Shown one piece after another: positions 11,736 to 22,620 of a DNA stretch of 64,000 nucleotides. This DNA comes from Cladophialophora immunda (lineage: Eukaryota > Ascomycota > Eurotiomycetes > Chaetothyriales > Herpotrichiellaceae). The stretch spans positions 2,172,883-2,236,882 of the forward strand of contig NW_015622546.1 of NCBI RefSeq assembly GCF_000835495.1. Direction: 5' to 3'. Position 1 is the first letter of the stretch. Each line of letters opens with the position of its first letter. Both the position numbers and the translations under genes were made by a program. The notes beneath the pieces were generated by a model. The model was given only the letters and a program-made list of their open reading frames with translations, searched no databases and was not told the origin of the DNA.

Positions 11736-14022
11736 GGTAGTAAAGAACCCCCTATCCTCTCCTGTCTTCTGCGTGGTGATTTTTTGTTCCCCCGATCTCT
11801 GGGGAAATAAAAAGAACCAGCACACCAAGACCGGTCACCGGGAGGGGAGCGAAGACACTTGGTGACAACACATGGATGCAAATCCGGGTTCCAGATCTTA
11901 GGGTCGGGGAAATGGCCCAAAGGAGACAAAGCTGAGGCGAAACCGACGGGGGAATTTCACGAGATCTTGTGTCCTTCTGCGCGTTTGTGTGGTGTTTTTG
12001 CGCAAGGCCAGGAAACCAAGACGACACGGGCAATCGACGGGAGGGGCAGCCGTTCGAATGAGATGGCGATTCGTGGCGGGCTTAGACGGAGACGGGCGGA
12101 TGGAGAGCTTGCCAGAATCGTCAACAACCCGACAGCGCTGCGTGCGTGTGAAAATTGTGGATTATGGAGACGTCGCAGGGTGAAGTCGGTGAGGGAGGGC
12201 GTCGTAATGAGGGCGATGATGGAGTTTTGGTCCAGGGTGACACGTCAAGAGGACCTGGGGAGGGTTTTGTCTCACACATGGGACATGTGAACCCAAGCCT
12301 GACAAAGCGCGGTCGGAGCTGTGGTTGATTACCAGAGATACGGAGGAACGGTTGCGGGACCGGTCAATTCGGGAGATCAAGGGATCAAGGGAATTAAGGT
12401 ATCCAGGTATCCAAAGTAACCAACTCGCCCAGGTATGTAGCTGTGGGATGGAAGAAACCACAAGGGCGAGGGGGGGAGGGGGGGATGGGCTTTTTTGCTG
12501 GAAACTCTGCTGGAGAGTCAAAAAGGTCAACCCCACTTTTTGTGTGTCTTTGTTTGCAGATGGGGGGGGAAGAGTTCGAGGGTGGATATGAGCGACGGCA
12601 AGTCAAATAAAATTTGGGGGTGGGCAGGGGGGGGGGTGGTGGGAGAGCAGAGACTGAAAGGAGATCAAGAGCGTGGGAGGGCACAGAGGGTGCAAAAAGA
12701 AGCGAAGAAGCGACCGAAGCGAGGGAAGCGAAGGAGGGCGCGGCCTTGGTCAGCGCAGGAAGGATCAAATGGCTATTCTGAGATGGATTCACAGAAAATG
12801 AGGACCAGGAGTCTGGACTGCGCGACGAGGGACCATCCAATACCCTCTAGAAGGGGCAAAAGGTGGTACAAGTACTTTGCGAGTACTACATCAAAGGACC
12901 ACTGGACACAGGGCGACTCGGTACCTCGGGAACGAAAACGACAGCATCCATAGTCACGGAGTAGCGCAAGCTGAGTCAGTAGGGCGAGAACGAAGGCGAT
13001 GGGGACGGTTGATCGTGGCCCAGTCATGTCTCCAGGAGGCCGCTCTCAGCCTAGAATGATGCAAGACAAAGGGCAATGGCGACGCAGAAGGAAGGGCACA
13101 AGGTGGACAAATGTTGCGTTGACGTTGCACTATCGAACATGATAGACGACGACAACGAGGCCGATTATCGATTATCGATTGGAGACACGCTGATCATCGA
13201 ACTGTCGTTAGAGGTGGAAGTGTGGGGGGCCAGTATGAAGGAGCAGAGAAAGCCGCGACCAACATGGACAATTCCAACAAGTGCAAAGAAGGAATTGGGA
13301 AAGGATGTGCGATCAGATCGAGGGCCGATAGACGAGAGGGAAATTTTTCGCGTTGGGTGGGTTGCCCAGAGCGGCTACTACACAATAGGTGCCACTGGAG
13401 ATTCCCAGGCACCCCGAGCACCCCCCCAAGGTACCTGTGACTTGCCCGAGGCAGGCGTCAAGGCCTCATCCCAGGGGATCCGAGAGGCCACCGAGGGCAG
13501 AGGCACACACAGCCTGGAGCAACTGTCTCTACTTGTAGGTGTCCCCCGGGCTGTACCGAGTACCTCTTCTCTACAGGCAAAGCTTCACTGCCATCGTCCC
13601 TCGGCCTCATCATCCCGAGTCGCCCAGGAGAGAACCGGCATGTCCCGCATCTCACGTGAACCCACTTTCTCCGAAACTGCATGTGATCCGAATTTCGAAC
13701 AGAAAAAAGCAAAAAAGATGGGGGGGAATCCAGCCTGTTTCCACCTTCACCGCCACTTGGGCCCTTTTGCTGACGACCTTTCGCCGCTGTGTCTCGGAGT
13801 AGCCTATTCGAGCAATGCCGTTTCCATCGCCGACAATCGGATTGGGGTCTGGTCCTGAACGACCTCGACGAGAGTTAGGTACCTAGAGCGAACCCAACTA
13901 CTACCAAATGCCCTGCAAAGATCAACCAATCAATCTGCGCAAGAAACGACCAGCAAAAAGCCCCCAGTTCCTGTGACCAATGTACCTCCCAAAACTGCCG
14001 TTCTCAACGCGTTCTGTCTGTA
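11736..14022. other. Long intergenic region with no supported gene
   Basis: These 2.3 kb hold the promoter side of the gene ending at 11735 and the 3' side of the gene at 14023-15444. G-rich runs occur near 12470-12483 and 12627-12640. A 260-codon plus-strand ORF at 13076-13858 has no domain and mixed composition; I treat it as chance. Confidence 0.5.
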
Positions 14023-15444
14023 TCAAACCCCTCGTCTGCTGGCCATTTCCCTTCGCGCTTCTCGTCTCCGGCGCCGATACTGGCGCGAGTACTCCTCGGC
14101 CGGATCTGTGTACTGGTCGTCGCTGAATCGGGGCCAGTTGTACTCGCTGAACCTGACCGTCCGCTCGTTGCTCGACGGAGGACGAACCGAGCCCATCGAC
14201 CTCTCCGGCTTCTGCGGGGTCCCCACGGTGAGAACTCGCGGGTGATGGCCACCGACCTCTCCTGCTTTTGCCGTCACCACCGGAATACAAGCTTCCCTTT
14301 CGTACGCGGTCGAGTGCAGCGGTGAACCAGGTGACATCCACGCGCGATCTTCCACGTGTGCAGCTGCCCTCTCAACCACCGGCCTGCGGAGGTTGTCCAG
14401 GACCGCCTGCACCTCGTCCCCAAGTCCCCGGCCAGAGAACTCCATGGACGGAATGCGTGGCTCCTGGTACCGAGACGAGTGATTCGTCTGCGACGGCTCG
14501 GCATTCAGGAAGATTTCCTTGTGGAAATCCACCAGGGGCCACGAGTAGTTCTGACTTGCATCACCGGTCGCGGTCGCCTTGGGTTTGCCCCGGTGACGAG
14601 TCGAGTTGTTGTTGTTGTTGTTGTTGTTGCCGCCGTGCGCGGCTCGAAGAGCTGGCGGGACCCCGTTGACAAATCCAGATTGCAAGGTAGGGGGGATGTA
14701 CCCGACGTTTCGATGCCTGAGCTTCGACCCAGCCGAGTACGCTTGAAACGTGACAGGACCTTGGTTTTCGGTGTCTGGCTTGCCAGGGTATGCCTTGAAT
14801 TTGAGTTGTGGACTTTCTTCACCGACGGGGATCGGCGTCGAGTCCACGTTGAAGCATTTGGTCTTTGGTTCTGGCTTCCCCGTGGGCATTGCTGGAGGAA
14901 CGGATTCGAGCTCGACTCGATGTCTCAAATCCGACCGGAATCGTTCAAAGTCAGCCGGCGTATCAATGGCAAAGTGAAGGCTTGCACGAGGCGACGATGG
15001 TTGCGGTGCTCTTGGTTCGGGCACATTCATGGAACCCATCGAAAAAGTCGAGGGAAGGGATATAGTGGACGAGGACGCTCGGTGGTAGGTGTCCAGCACG
15101 GTTGAAAAGCTGCTGACGGATCCGGCCTCATATGGGAGATCGAGGAAGACTTCACGATGCTCGGGTTTGCGCTCCGCCGTCTTCGAAGGGTCGCTGCGCG
15201 TCTCCGATTGGCGTCGTTTCGATCCACGAAATTCTGGAGCGGCAGCGTGAGTAAGGAACTCGTCGATCTGGGTCGCGGGATCGTCCGACTCACTGTCAAC
15301 CACGGACCTGAGGCACCCTTGACCTCGCCTGTCACACCATCCTCGAACTGCTGCCGTCTTCTTCTGGGCCGCCGCTTTGAATCGATCGACGAATCTCACC
15401 GGTCCCACCTCGCGCGGCTGGGCGCAATTGACTGTCAAAGGCAT
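14023..15444 (-). CDS. Hypothetical protein with poly-Asn tract
   Basis: The intronless ORF gives 473 aa from MPLTVNCA. The protein is basic to neutral and mostly low complexity. It contains a pure Asn run encoded by a GTT/AAC trinucleotide repeat (14605-14629), two short hydrophobic-plus-charged segments (LHFAIDTPADFERFRSDLRH near residue 160; NYSWPLVDFHKEIFL near 310), and a C-terminal block that looks ordered (VRFSEYNWPRFSDDQYTDP) followed by an Arg-rich tail. An extra 5' exon is possible: an ATG at 15586 opens a short protein-like frame (THFLTSWLTARTTFYTD) just upstream in another phase. No domain is recognised and no function is proposed. Confidence 0.6.
   Translation of the reverse strand: MPLTVNCAQPREVGPVRFVDRFKAAAQKKTAAVRGWCDRRGQGCLRSVVDSESDDPATQIDEFLTHAAAPEFRGSKRRQSETRSDPSKTAERKPEHREVFLDLPYEAGSVSSFSTVLDTYHRASSSTISLPSTFSMGSMNVPEPRAPQPSSPRASLHFAIDTPADFERFRSDLRHRVELESVPPAMPTGKPEPKTKCFNVDSTPIPVGEESPQLKFKAYPGKPDTENQGPVTFQAYSAGSKLRHRNVGYIPPTLQSGFVNGVPPALRAAHGGNNNNNNNNSTRHRGKPKATATGDASQNYSWPLVDFHKEIFLNAEPSQTNHSSRYQEPRIPSMEFSGRGLGDEVQAVLDNLRRPVVERAAAHVEDRAWMSPGSPLHSTAYEREACIPVVTAKAGEVGGHHPRVLTVGTPQKPERSMGSVRPPSSNERTVRFSEYNWPRFSDDQYTDPAEEYSRQYRRRRREARREMASRRGV
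14605..14629. repeat. (GTT)8 trinucleotide microsatellite inside a coding region
   Basis: An uninterrupted GTT repeat on the plus strand encodes poly-Asn in the minus-strand gene. Length changes here would add or remove Asn without shifting frame. Confidence 0.9.
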
Positions 15445-15884
15445 GCTTGATAGAGTGCTCGACCTCACCAAGGCTTGCGTCTGTGTAGAAGGTCGTCCTG
15501 GCAGTCAACCAGCTGGTCAAGAAGTGCGTTGGAAAGACGGGCCGCCGACTCGACTTCGTGCCAGCATTTATGCTTTTCTCTGTCATGGCGCATCTATCGT
15601 CTCTTTATCCACGATTCCAAAACACTGAGGCAGCGACCAGGTCTTTGGTTTCATGCCAGCCGAAACAACGGCATTCTGTCGCAGAATGATCTTTGAGAAC
15701 AAAGCGCCCCTGACTGAGATGGAAAAAAGCAAAAGCTGGCGCCCTTTGTTGATATGGCAAAGCCAGACAAGGGCAAAAAGGGCGGATGTCATCGTTTCTT
15801 TGTCGTTGCAATGGCCATGTCTCAGGTCCCGGCGTCGGCGATACCGTGTGTCTTCTCTTCGGGGGCAAGAGTATCCTCACGCCC
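15445..15884. other. Intergenic region between hypothetical gene and GST
   Basis: These 440 bp hold the 5' leader of the minus-strand gene ending at 15444 and the 3' flank of the GST gene. A possible short leader exon of the hypothetical gene (around 15480-15586) lies here. Confidence 0.4.
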
Positions 15885-16645
15885 CTAGTTCATAGGAATG
15901 TAGCCTTGGACCTGCCTGACCTGCTCGCACCACTTGAGGATCGCCGGCCACCGTGCGAGGTCGAATCCAGCATCGCCGGCAAGATGAGTGTAAGCAAAGA
16001 GGCAGATATCCGCGAGGGTGATCTATGGCCGCCTGTTTAGCCTGTATCCACAAAAGACAAAGAACTTCGCGACAAATATGGGCGCAGTCGAAGGATGGGG
16101 CAACTACTCACGCTGTCGCCCACAAACCACCCGTGTTCGCTCTTCGCCAGGTGATCCTCCATGCAATCCAGCGCCTGCTCCCCGGCGGCGAACTTGCCCT
16201 GGATCTGCACGCGGCGGGCTCCGTCCAGATCCCGCTCCCCGATGACGTGCACCCAGAACCGGAGCGTCGCGATGTTGACCTCGTGCTGGTTCTGCTCGAA
16301 GAACATCCAGCGCAGCATCTCGGCGCGCCGCAGCGGGTCCCGGGGGATGAGGGGGCCCACCACTTGTGGCGATGATGATGGTGACGAGGAGCAGGAGGCC
16401 GAGGCCGCGTCGGCGAGGTAGAAGCACGCGGCGTTGCTTTCGGGCAGGAACGTGGAGTCCCCGACCTGGAGGACGGGCACCCTGCCAAAGGAGGAGACGG
16501 TGTGGAGGAACTCGGCCGTCCGTGTCTCCCCCTTGAGGATCGAGTAGAGACGGCGCTCCAGCGGGATGCCCAGCAACGCCGCCGTCAAGCGGATCTTGTA
16601 GCAATTCCCCGAGATGGGCTCCTCGTGAAGCACGAACGTGTCCAT
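15885..16645 (-). CDS. Glutathione S-transferase
   Basis: Exons are 16112-16645 and 15885-16022; the intron 16023-16111 has a GTGAGT donor and CATAG acceptor and splicing restores GDSITLADICLF. The product is 223 aa. The N-terminal thioredoxin-fold half shows the cis-Pro motif (FGRVPVLQVGD, about 57-67) and the ES motif for the glutathione gamma-glutamyl group (LPESNAACFYLAD). The helical C-terminal half contains the N-capping box-like GDSITLADI. GSTs conjugate or isomerise electrophilic compounds with glutathione in the cytosol. A short Ser-rich insertion (SCSSSPSSSP) sits between the two domains and is longer than usual. The start at MDTFVLHEEP is chosen over an in-frame codon nine residues upstream because the GST fold begins there. 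Confidence 0.88.
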
Positions 16646-16973
16646 CTGGGAACGATGTGGAAATCCAATCAAAACGTTTTTTCGCGCTGGTTCAGGGGGG
16701 AGAAAACACCCCTATGCATGTAGCCGGTGAGGAGATAGATGCTCGTTTGTGTAAAAAAAAAAAAACAAGTTGCAAACCACCCCAAAACCACCTTTGGCTT
16801 CTCTGGAAGAAACGCAAAGGCTCTTTGTCGAGGTTGACTTCTCTAGAAGGGCTTCCGTCAGTCGCACTCACCGGTAGATATGCTGTGGGATGAATGAATG
16901 AATAGTCATGATCTTGTCATCGCGGCGCTAAAACACGCCCTTCGGAATGGGTTGCATGGTCCTTCTGCCCAGG

Positions 16974-17001
16974 CACACACACACACACACACACACACAC
17001 A
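16974..17001. repeat. (CA)14 microsatellite
   Basis: A perfect CA dinucleotide run lies in intergenic DNA. Confidence 0.95.
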
Positions 17002-17551
17002 TTCAAATAGGAAACTCGTCCTTGTGCCGCCTCTCTAGGGTCCGCAATGCCTCGAATCAATGCGAAAGGGCAGTCAACGAGGGGGTGCTGTCAATCGTGA
17101 CGGTCCAGAAATCGCGGATGCTGAGCCCAACCCCAGGGTTGGTTGGACACGCGAGTTCCACCAAAATCCCAAATTGAGGGGGTGGGGAGGGGGACGGTGA
17201 AGGGGGGGGAGTTGTAGTTGTCTCTTTTATACCATCCACGCTGCTAGGCGGATGACATGTTAGGCTGTCTCGAGAGGCGCGCGGGGGACCCCTTTTGTCT
17301 CGCGAGAGCTGAAGTTCGATCCGAAGAGTTCGTCTGACGCGGATGTTATTACTGCCAATGCCCGCCTCCCAGGAAAACGGATCATTCAACTGGTCCACGA
17401 AAACCTTTTGCGAGCATCCGTGCTTTAATGGGCGCGGAGAAGGTTGGACTCCTCCTCCTCCTCCTCCGGAAAATGAATCCACGATTCAGATCTCGCCGTT
17501 TACCTCAAGCCCCGGAGCTGCGTGCGCAGCTTTGATTCGTCCCGGGAGTCC

Positions 17552-17582
17552 CTTGCCCTGGCCTGCCCTGGCCTGCCCTGGT
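17552..17582. repeat. Tandem 10-bp CCTGCCCTGG-type repeat, about three copies
   Basis: The unit repeats nearly perfectly about three times in intergenic DNA upstream of the GST gene. Confidence 0.8.
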
Positions 17583-18373
17583 GCATGCATTCGTGTGCGA
17601 GTTGCTTGCAAACACGGGCAGGGATGGAGACTACCCAGAGTGCCAGGATATGTAGATCTTGATCTCGAGCAACGCCATGCCGTCCGTATTCGATCGGGTC
17701 CTTGCAGTAGTCGGTACCGGTAGTCGTCGAAGATAGATAGGGCTACCAGAACGTCGGAGAGTCGGCGGTGGTTCTGCCCGTGGCTTGCCCGATGCGGTAT
17801 TGGTCCACGGAGTGGCCGCAGCGTGAAAATATCCCATAGCATGAAGTTTGGGGAGTGGCATGTCCGCGCACTTGTTCCAAAATGTGGGTAGCGGTAATTC
17901 CCAGAGGTATCGATACAGGCTTCATCTTGTTTGGTGGTATAGCAGACAGCAATCCAAAGGACAAACTACGGAGATGAGGTCAGACTGTGTGGGTGACAGG
18001 GGGGGGGATGGCGTCACGTGTACCTGCCAACGGGACGCACGGGGGCGAGGGGGACCAGATCAGTTTAAGAGTCACGGGTAGGGATATGGGTGGTAAAGAT
18101 AATTCTATTTCATTTCCAATCTGGCTCTTGGTCATCGTGTGTCTAAGCCCGTGGTTCGTTCCCGCCTGGACATGCACCCCGGTTCCCAACATCCAAATCA
18201 TTCAACCCATGAAGGAGGAGGCTTTTCTACCCAACCGACTTGTGCTAAATCCCAAGAAGAACTTTTTTTTCTTTGACTGCTGAAAAAGCACGCTCTGGGA
18301 AGCCAAAATATTCTCAGCGAATACCAAAAAAAAAAGCTCATGATGGAAAGAAGGTGACCAGCAGGAGAGCCGT

Positions 18374-19390
18374 TTAGGCAATGCCGCTACCACCGGTGAG
18401 AGTGATGATTTGGCCTAGAAGATTGAAAGAGAGTTACGGTTAGTGGCGAGATCAAAATAAAACAGAACACCACGGCAGATTGCGGGCCAGACTCACCGTT
18501 GATCCATTCGCTGTCGGGGTGGCACAGGAACATGACAACCTTGGCAATGTCGTCCGGAACGGCGCATCGGCCCAGAGGAATGAGTTTGGCGATGCCAGCC
18601 TCGATCACCTCGATGGGGGTTTCCTTGGTGGCACCGGGGGAATAATGCCAGGCATTCTGGGCGAACATGTCGGTCTTGATACCGCCGGGGGCGATGGCGT
18701 TGGCGGTGATGCGTCGTGGACCACCGTCGGCGGCGAAGGAGCGAGCAAAGCCCTCGACGGCGGATTTGGATCCAGCATACAGTGCGTGGTTGGGGACACC
18801 CAGACGTGCAGCAATGGACGACATGAAGATGATGCGGCCTCCGTCTGGACAAAGGACCCTCGTCAGCCAAAAGGGGATCCGAAATCGGATGCAGGGTCCC
18901 TCGGTCTTCTTCACTCACCGCTAAGGTACTTCAGAGCATGTTGGCCGACGAAGAACTGAGCACGAGTGTTGAGGCCGAACACTTGGTCGTACAGCTCCTC
19001 GGTGACGTCCTCGGGCTTGGAGAAGGCCTCCATGCCGGCGTTGTTGATGACAATGTCGACTGTGGAAGGTCAGCACGTGATCCCGGCCTGGGTTGCGGTG
19101 TGGGTTTCGAGGGCCGACTTACGCTTGCCAAAGTGCTTGATGGCCTCCTCAAAGAGCTTGGTGATCTCGGGGACTTTGGAGATGTTGGCCTGGATGGCAA
19201 CAGCCTTGCCGCCGGCCTTCTCAATCTCGGCCACGGTGGCCAGAGCGGGCTTGGCCGAGCTGGCATAGTTGATGCAGACAGCAGCACCACGCTCAGCCAG
19301 GGTTTTGGCAAGACCCGAACCAAGACCACGGCCGGCGCCGGTGATCAGGGCAACCTTGCCGTCGAGGCGGATCTGGGATTTGCCGCTCAT
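18374..19390 (-). CDS. Classical short-chain dehydrogenase/reductase, naphthol/versicolorin-reductase type
   Basis: Four exons (19123-19390, 18919-19059, 18497-18844, 18374-18414) join in frame through three introns of 63-82 bp and give 265 aa. Motifs of a classical NADP(H)-dependent SDR are all present: GAGRGLG cofactor loop near residue 20, NNAG near residue 98, the catalytic Ser in SSIAARLG, the YAGSK active site, and the APGGIKTDM segment seen in tetrahydroxynaphthalene and versicolorin reductases. It probably reduces an aromatic or quinone carbonyl, as in melanin-type pathways, but no melanin genes are near. The last exon encodes GQIITLTGGSGIA, the usual SDR C-terminal Gly-rich strand. 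The 5' leader carries a GAGC repeat. Confidence 0.88.
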
Positions 19391-19451
19391 GTTGTTGTTG
19401 GCGAGTTTCTGGCCGGGTAAGCAGGCGGTGAGACACGAATTGGACGGGGTG

Positions 19452-19475
19452 AGAGCGAGCGAGCGAGCGAGCGAG
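19452..19475. repeat. (GAGC)n microsatellite in the SDR leader
   Basis: A tetranucleotide GAGC run lies about 65 bp upstream of the SDR start codon, likely within its 5' UTR or promoter. Confidence 0.85.
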
Positions 19476-21623
19476 ACGAGATATCCGACAAGTGAATGAC
19501 GGACAAGTCTATATCAGATGATGATGATGGCGAGTGATACTGAAGCACTGAGGATGGCTGAGGGTGGAGGAGGAAGACAGTTTGATGTTTTGACGAACTT
19601 GACCGCCAAAAGCAGGGGGAAGAAAGAAATAGCAGTTTGTTCAATGCACAATATATGAGAGCGAGCGAAAATAGGGGGCCAGATTCTACTAAGGGGGAGA
19701 GTTTGTGTGTGGCGGCTCTCACTCTTTCCCGACACTAGCCCGGAGTGCGACCACGACCGCGACTACGCTGCTACTATTGATTGTGTTGTCCTCGTAACGC
19801 TGCTGCAAGGTCGGTGAGTCGGGCCAAATGGGTTGAGGGAGGGGGAGGGTCTAGGGCCTGGCAGCCTCACCGACGGTGGACGGTTCGCGCGTCGATGGAG
19901 AGCAAATGGACCAGTCGAGACGGCTGCTGGCGAACCCGTCCATATCGAGTCGAGGCGGTGAAGAGTGCTTGATGTTGTTGGGCTGCTGCGGGGCAGGCCG
20001 CCGAGGGGGCTCTTCAGAGTAATAATAAGAACGATGGAGGGGCTGCGGTGGGTGACAAACGTGATCATCGGGCAGCCTCACCGTTTTGCAGATGGAGGGG
20101 AGATCTGGCGGGGGGGGGGGGGAAGGGAAAACTTCCAGTGATTGTCCAAAGTAAAAAGGGGATGTTTGATTGATGACGGGTACAGAAATAGATTGCGGAT
20201 GAAGAAAGCGACTCAGTAGTAGTAGTCGTAGTTGTAGTAGACAAGGCTCGAAGCTCTGCCGCGGCCATCGGGCAGTCACCACGGAATATGTACAAGTATG
20301 AAGGCAGCTCCTGGGGCGGAGAGACGCCAACAACTAACTACCCAAGCATGTGTGCAGGCAGGGCCAGGGAAGACTGCGGTTCCTATCAACGAACTACTAC
20401 TACGAGTCCTTGCAGCATGTTCGACTGTTGAGAAGACTCTGGCCTCGGAAGTCCGGCGGACTGCCCTTGAGCAATGCTGGAGTTGAGAGTTCATCGCAGA
20501 GCACATTGGGCACATGCTTGGCTGCTGCGCCGCCCATTGAGTTCGTGCTGAAGATCAATCGACTCGTCATCCCAAACTCATCCAACTCCTCAGCCAACAT
20601 GTTTGACTTTGGACACGGTAGTCACCTTCTCTATCGAACCAAGCCTTCTCTCCGATGTCTCAGATTCCAAGATTTGGTTTGATGCTCGAGCTTGATGGCG
20701 CCGCCGTGAAATATGGTTTGATTTTCTGTCGTGGGTTATATTACCGCCTGCGTATTCACCAGTACCGCGCCATGTACCGGCCGTTGCTGCGCCTAGCCGT
20801 TCCTGGGCCTCGAGAGTCCGACCGCTAGCAGGGGGCTGGCTTTTAGCGCCCGTGGTCCCTTGCTGCGCTCCCTGGCCCCCCTGCCCCCCTGCTCCCCTGC
20901 CCCCCTCCATCTTCCTCCCCTCCATTTTTAGCAGTTCCACCTTTTGTCTTGTGCCTGGCATTTGTCTTCGATAATGTCCTCGTATTCTTGTTGGGTGTCT
21001 GGCGTCATCAGAGACAGTCGCTTTGTTGTCTCAGCCATTGGCAATGTCGGTTCAACAATGCCCCTTTTTGCCTGATGCCAAGGTTGTCTCTCATGTGAGG
21101 GGTCAGGCATCACTTCCTCCCAGGTGCACCTATCCTCCGTGCTCCGTTCGCTCGCCGTCCGTGCCTTAACACCTTAGCACGTATACGGTAGCTGGGTGAG
21201 GGGTCAAGCAAGGCTTCCTCTCCAAAGCCTGAGACTGGTAGATTCGCCTCACACGACCTTATGCCTTATGACTGCCCGCATTCGTACTTCAGCCTCAGGC
21301 AAGGCTGCTCCTCAGCTGGCTCGATATCCCTTCTTCCCTCCATCTCCTCGTTCTATAGTATGCCTTTAGATTTCATACTCACAACAAAACCAAACCCAAG
21401 GACAAACACCCACTAGCTAGTATCCTCCTGAGACGAACCCCGTCTCTAACTCCGTAGCTCCTAAATCTGGCCCTACTGGTCCCTTCCTCTTCCCCCATCT
21501 ATAGCACATTGTGTCCTTGTAGCCCTCGCTCCGGCCCCGACCACTGTCTCGTTTTAAAAGATCCGCTCCTAGAACGGACCAGACTATGACTTGCTAAAGT
21601 CCTGAAGCACGCTGACATTGGGC

Positions 21624-21673
21624 TTAGACGGCCCAATGCTCCCCAGTTCCCCAGCATTCTACCGGCCGTCTAA
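21624..21673. repeat. Imperfect inverted repeat (hairpin)
   Basis: The left arm begins TTAGACGGCC and ends AATGCT; the right arm is its reverse complement apart from a few extra bases in the middle. The loop is about 12 nt and C-rich. It could be a remnant of a mobile-element end or a structured 3' element; nothing else identifies it. Confidence 0.6.
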
Positions 21674-22620
21674 TTTCCAACAAACCACCGGTTGATCTTC
21701 ATTTGGCGTGCTACGGCTAGATCTAACGTCGATCGAGCGGAGTCCACGCTGTCGGAACCACGTCTTGTCCGATTGCCCGACATATATCTTCGTCGTCGAC
21801 CAATGCTTGCGCTCCTCCATATGCTTTGCGTCGATGGAGTTTCATACCACCGAACCTTGGTTCTGGCACCGCCCATAGTGGTTCCGACCGTGATGCAATC
21901 CTCTCTTTAGTGCGTCTCTTGTTGTTTGCGAAAATGTGTGCCAACTCGGTCGTGCCCGCTTGGTGCCCCCTGTGTTGGCTCCCGAAATTCCACTCGGGTC
22001 CTCATAAAGCCCCGGTAGCCCCAACTTCACCTGTCCCAAGGTTTCCAAAGTCTTCTGGTCCTTGTCTTTTCAGAGGGCGGCGAGAAGGAGCACAAGACCA
22101 CGGCGAAGCTGAGATATGAGAGCGGGTTTCAAAAGATTCTTCCAATTCATACGGGCTGATCTGCAACTCCCTTGGCTTTCCTTGACACCAAACTAGGTTC
22201 GACCCATACCCAGAAGCAAGACCACGACATGAAAATCGACGTACGCCCAACAATTACCTTCCTCCCACAGTATATACCTGACAATTAAATCCCTCCCGGA
22301 GTCTCGTTGAGCCTGTTCAATCTTCCCGCCTGAAAGCAAGACATTGGAGTCAACAATCCCGAGAACGTCTCTGCCGCTCATACCATTAGGATTTAAGGGT
22401 CCCGTCGTCTAGAACGCCGGTAATGCTCTCGTCATCATCAAACGACATGAGACGTATATTCATCAACTGTACAAGAGGCGGAAACATCACGCCGTATCGA
22501 GAAGAAGGGTGGAAATGGCGCATTAAGGTGCCGAGGCGAGAGCGTCGCGTTCAAGACAAGGAGGCCACTGGGCCAGTGGTCATGATGTGTATCTGCCGGC
22601 GCTGCTGTCGGCGCCGACTC

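Larger units (their letters stand above)
16646..18373. other. Intergenic region with microsatellites
   Basis: These 1.7 kb lie upstream of the GST and downstream of the SDR gene. They contain a CA repeat (16974-17001) and a triplicated 10-bp CCTGCCCTGG-type repeat (about 17552-17582). I see no gene. Confidence 0.5.
19391..22620. other. Long intergenic region, no supported gene
   Basis: These 3.2 kb lie upstream of the SDR and downstream of the Zn2Cys6 regulator. They contain a G run near 20110-20122, a C-rich tract near 20875-20910, a pyrimidine-rich stretch around 21100-21600, and an imperfect palindrome at 21624-21673. Short minus-strand ORFs at 21670-22380 show no recognisable domain. Confidence 0.5.

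Noticed and set aside
13076..13858. 260-codon plus-strand ORF
   Set aside because: No recognisable motif, mixed low-quality composition, no matching exon partners.
18374..19390. Assignment of the SDR to DHN-melanin biosynthesis
   Set aside because: The family fits, but no polyketide synthase or scytalone dehydratase lies nearby, so the pathway is not supported.
22193..22381. Short minus-strand ORF starting MSGRDVLGIVDS
   Set aside because: A splice to a downstream frame can be imagined but ends after a few residues; no homology visible.
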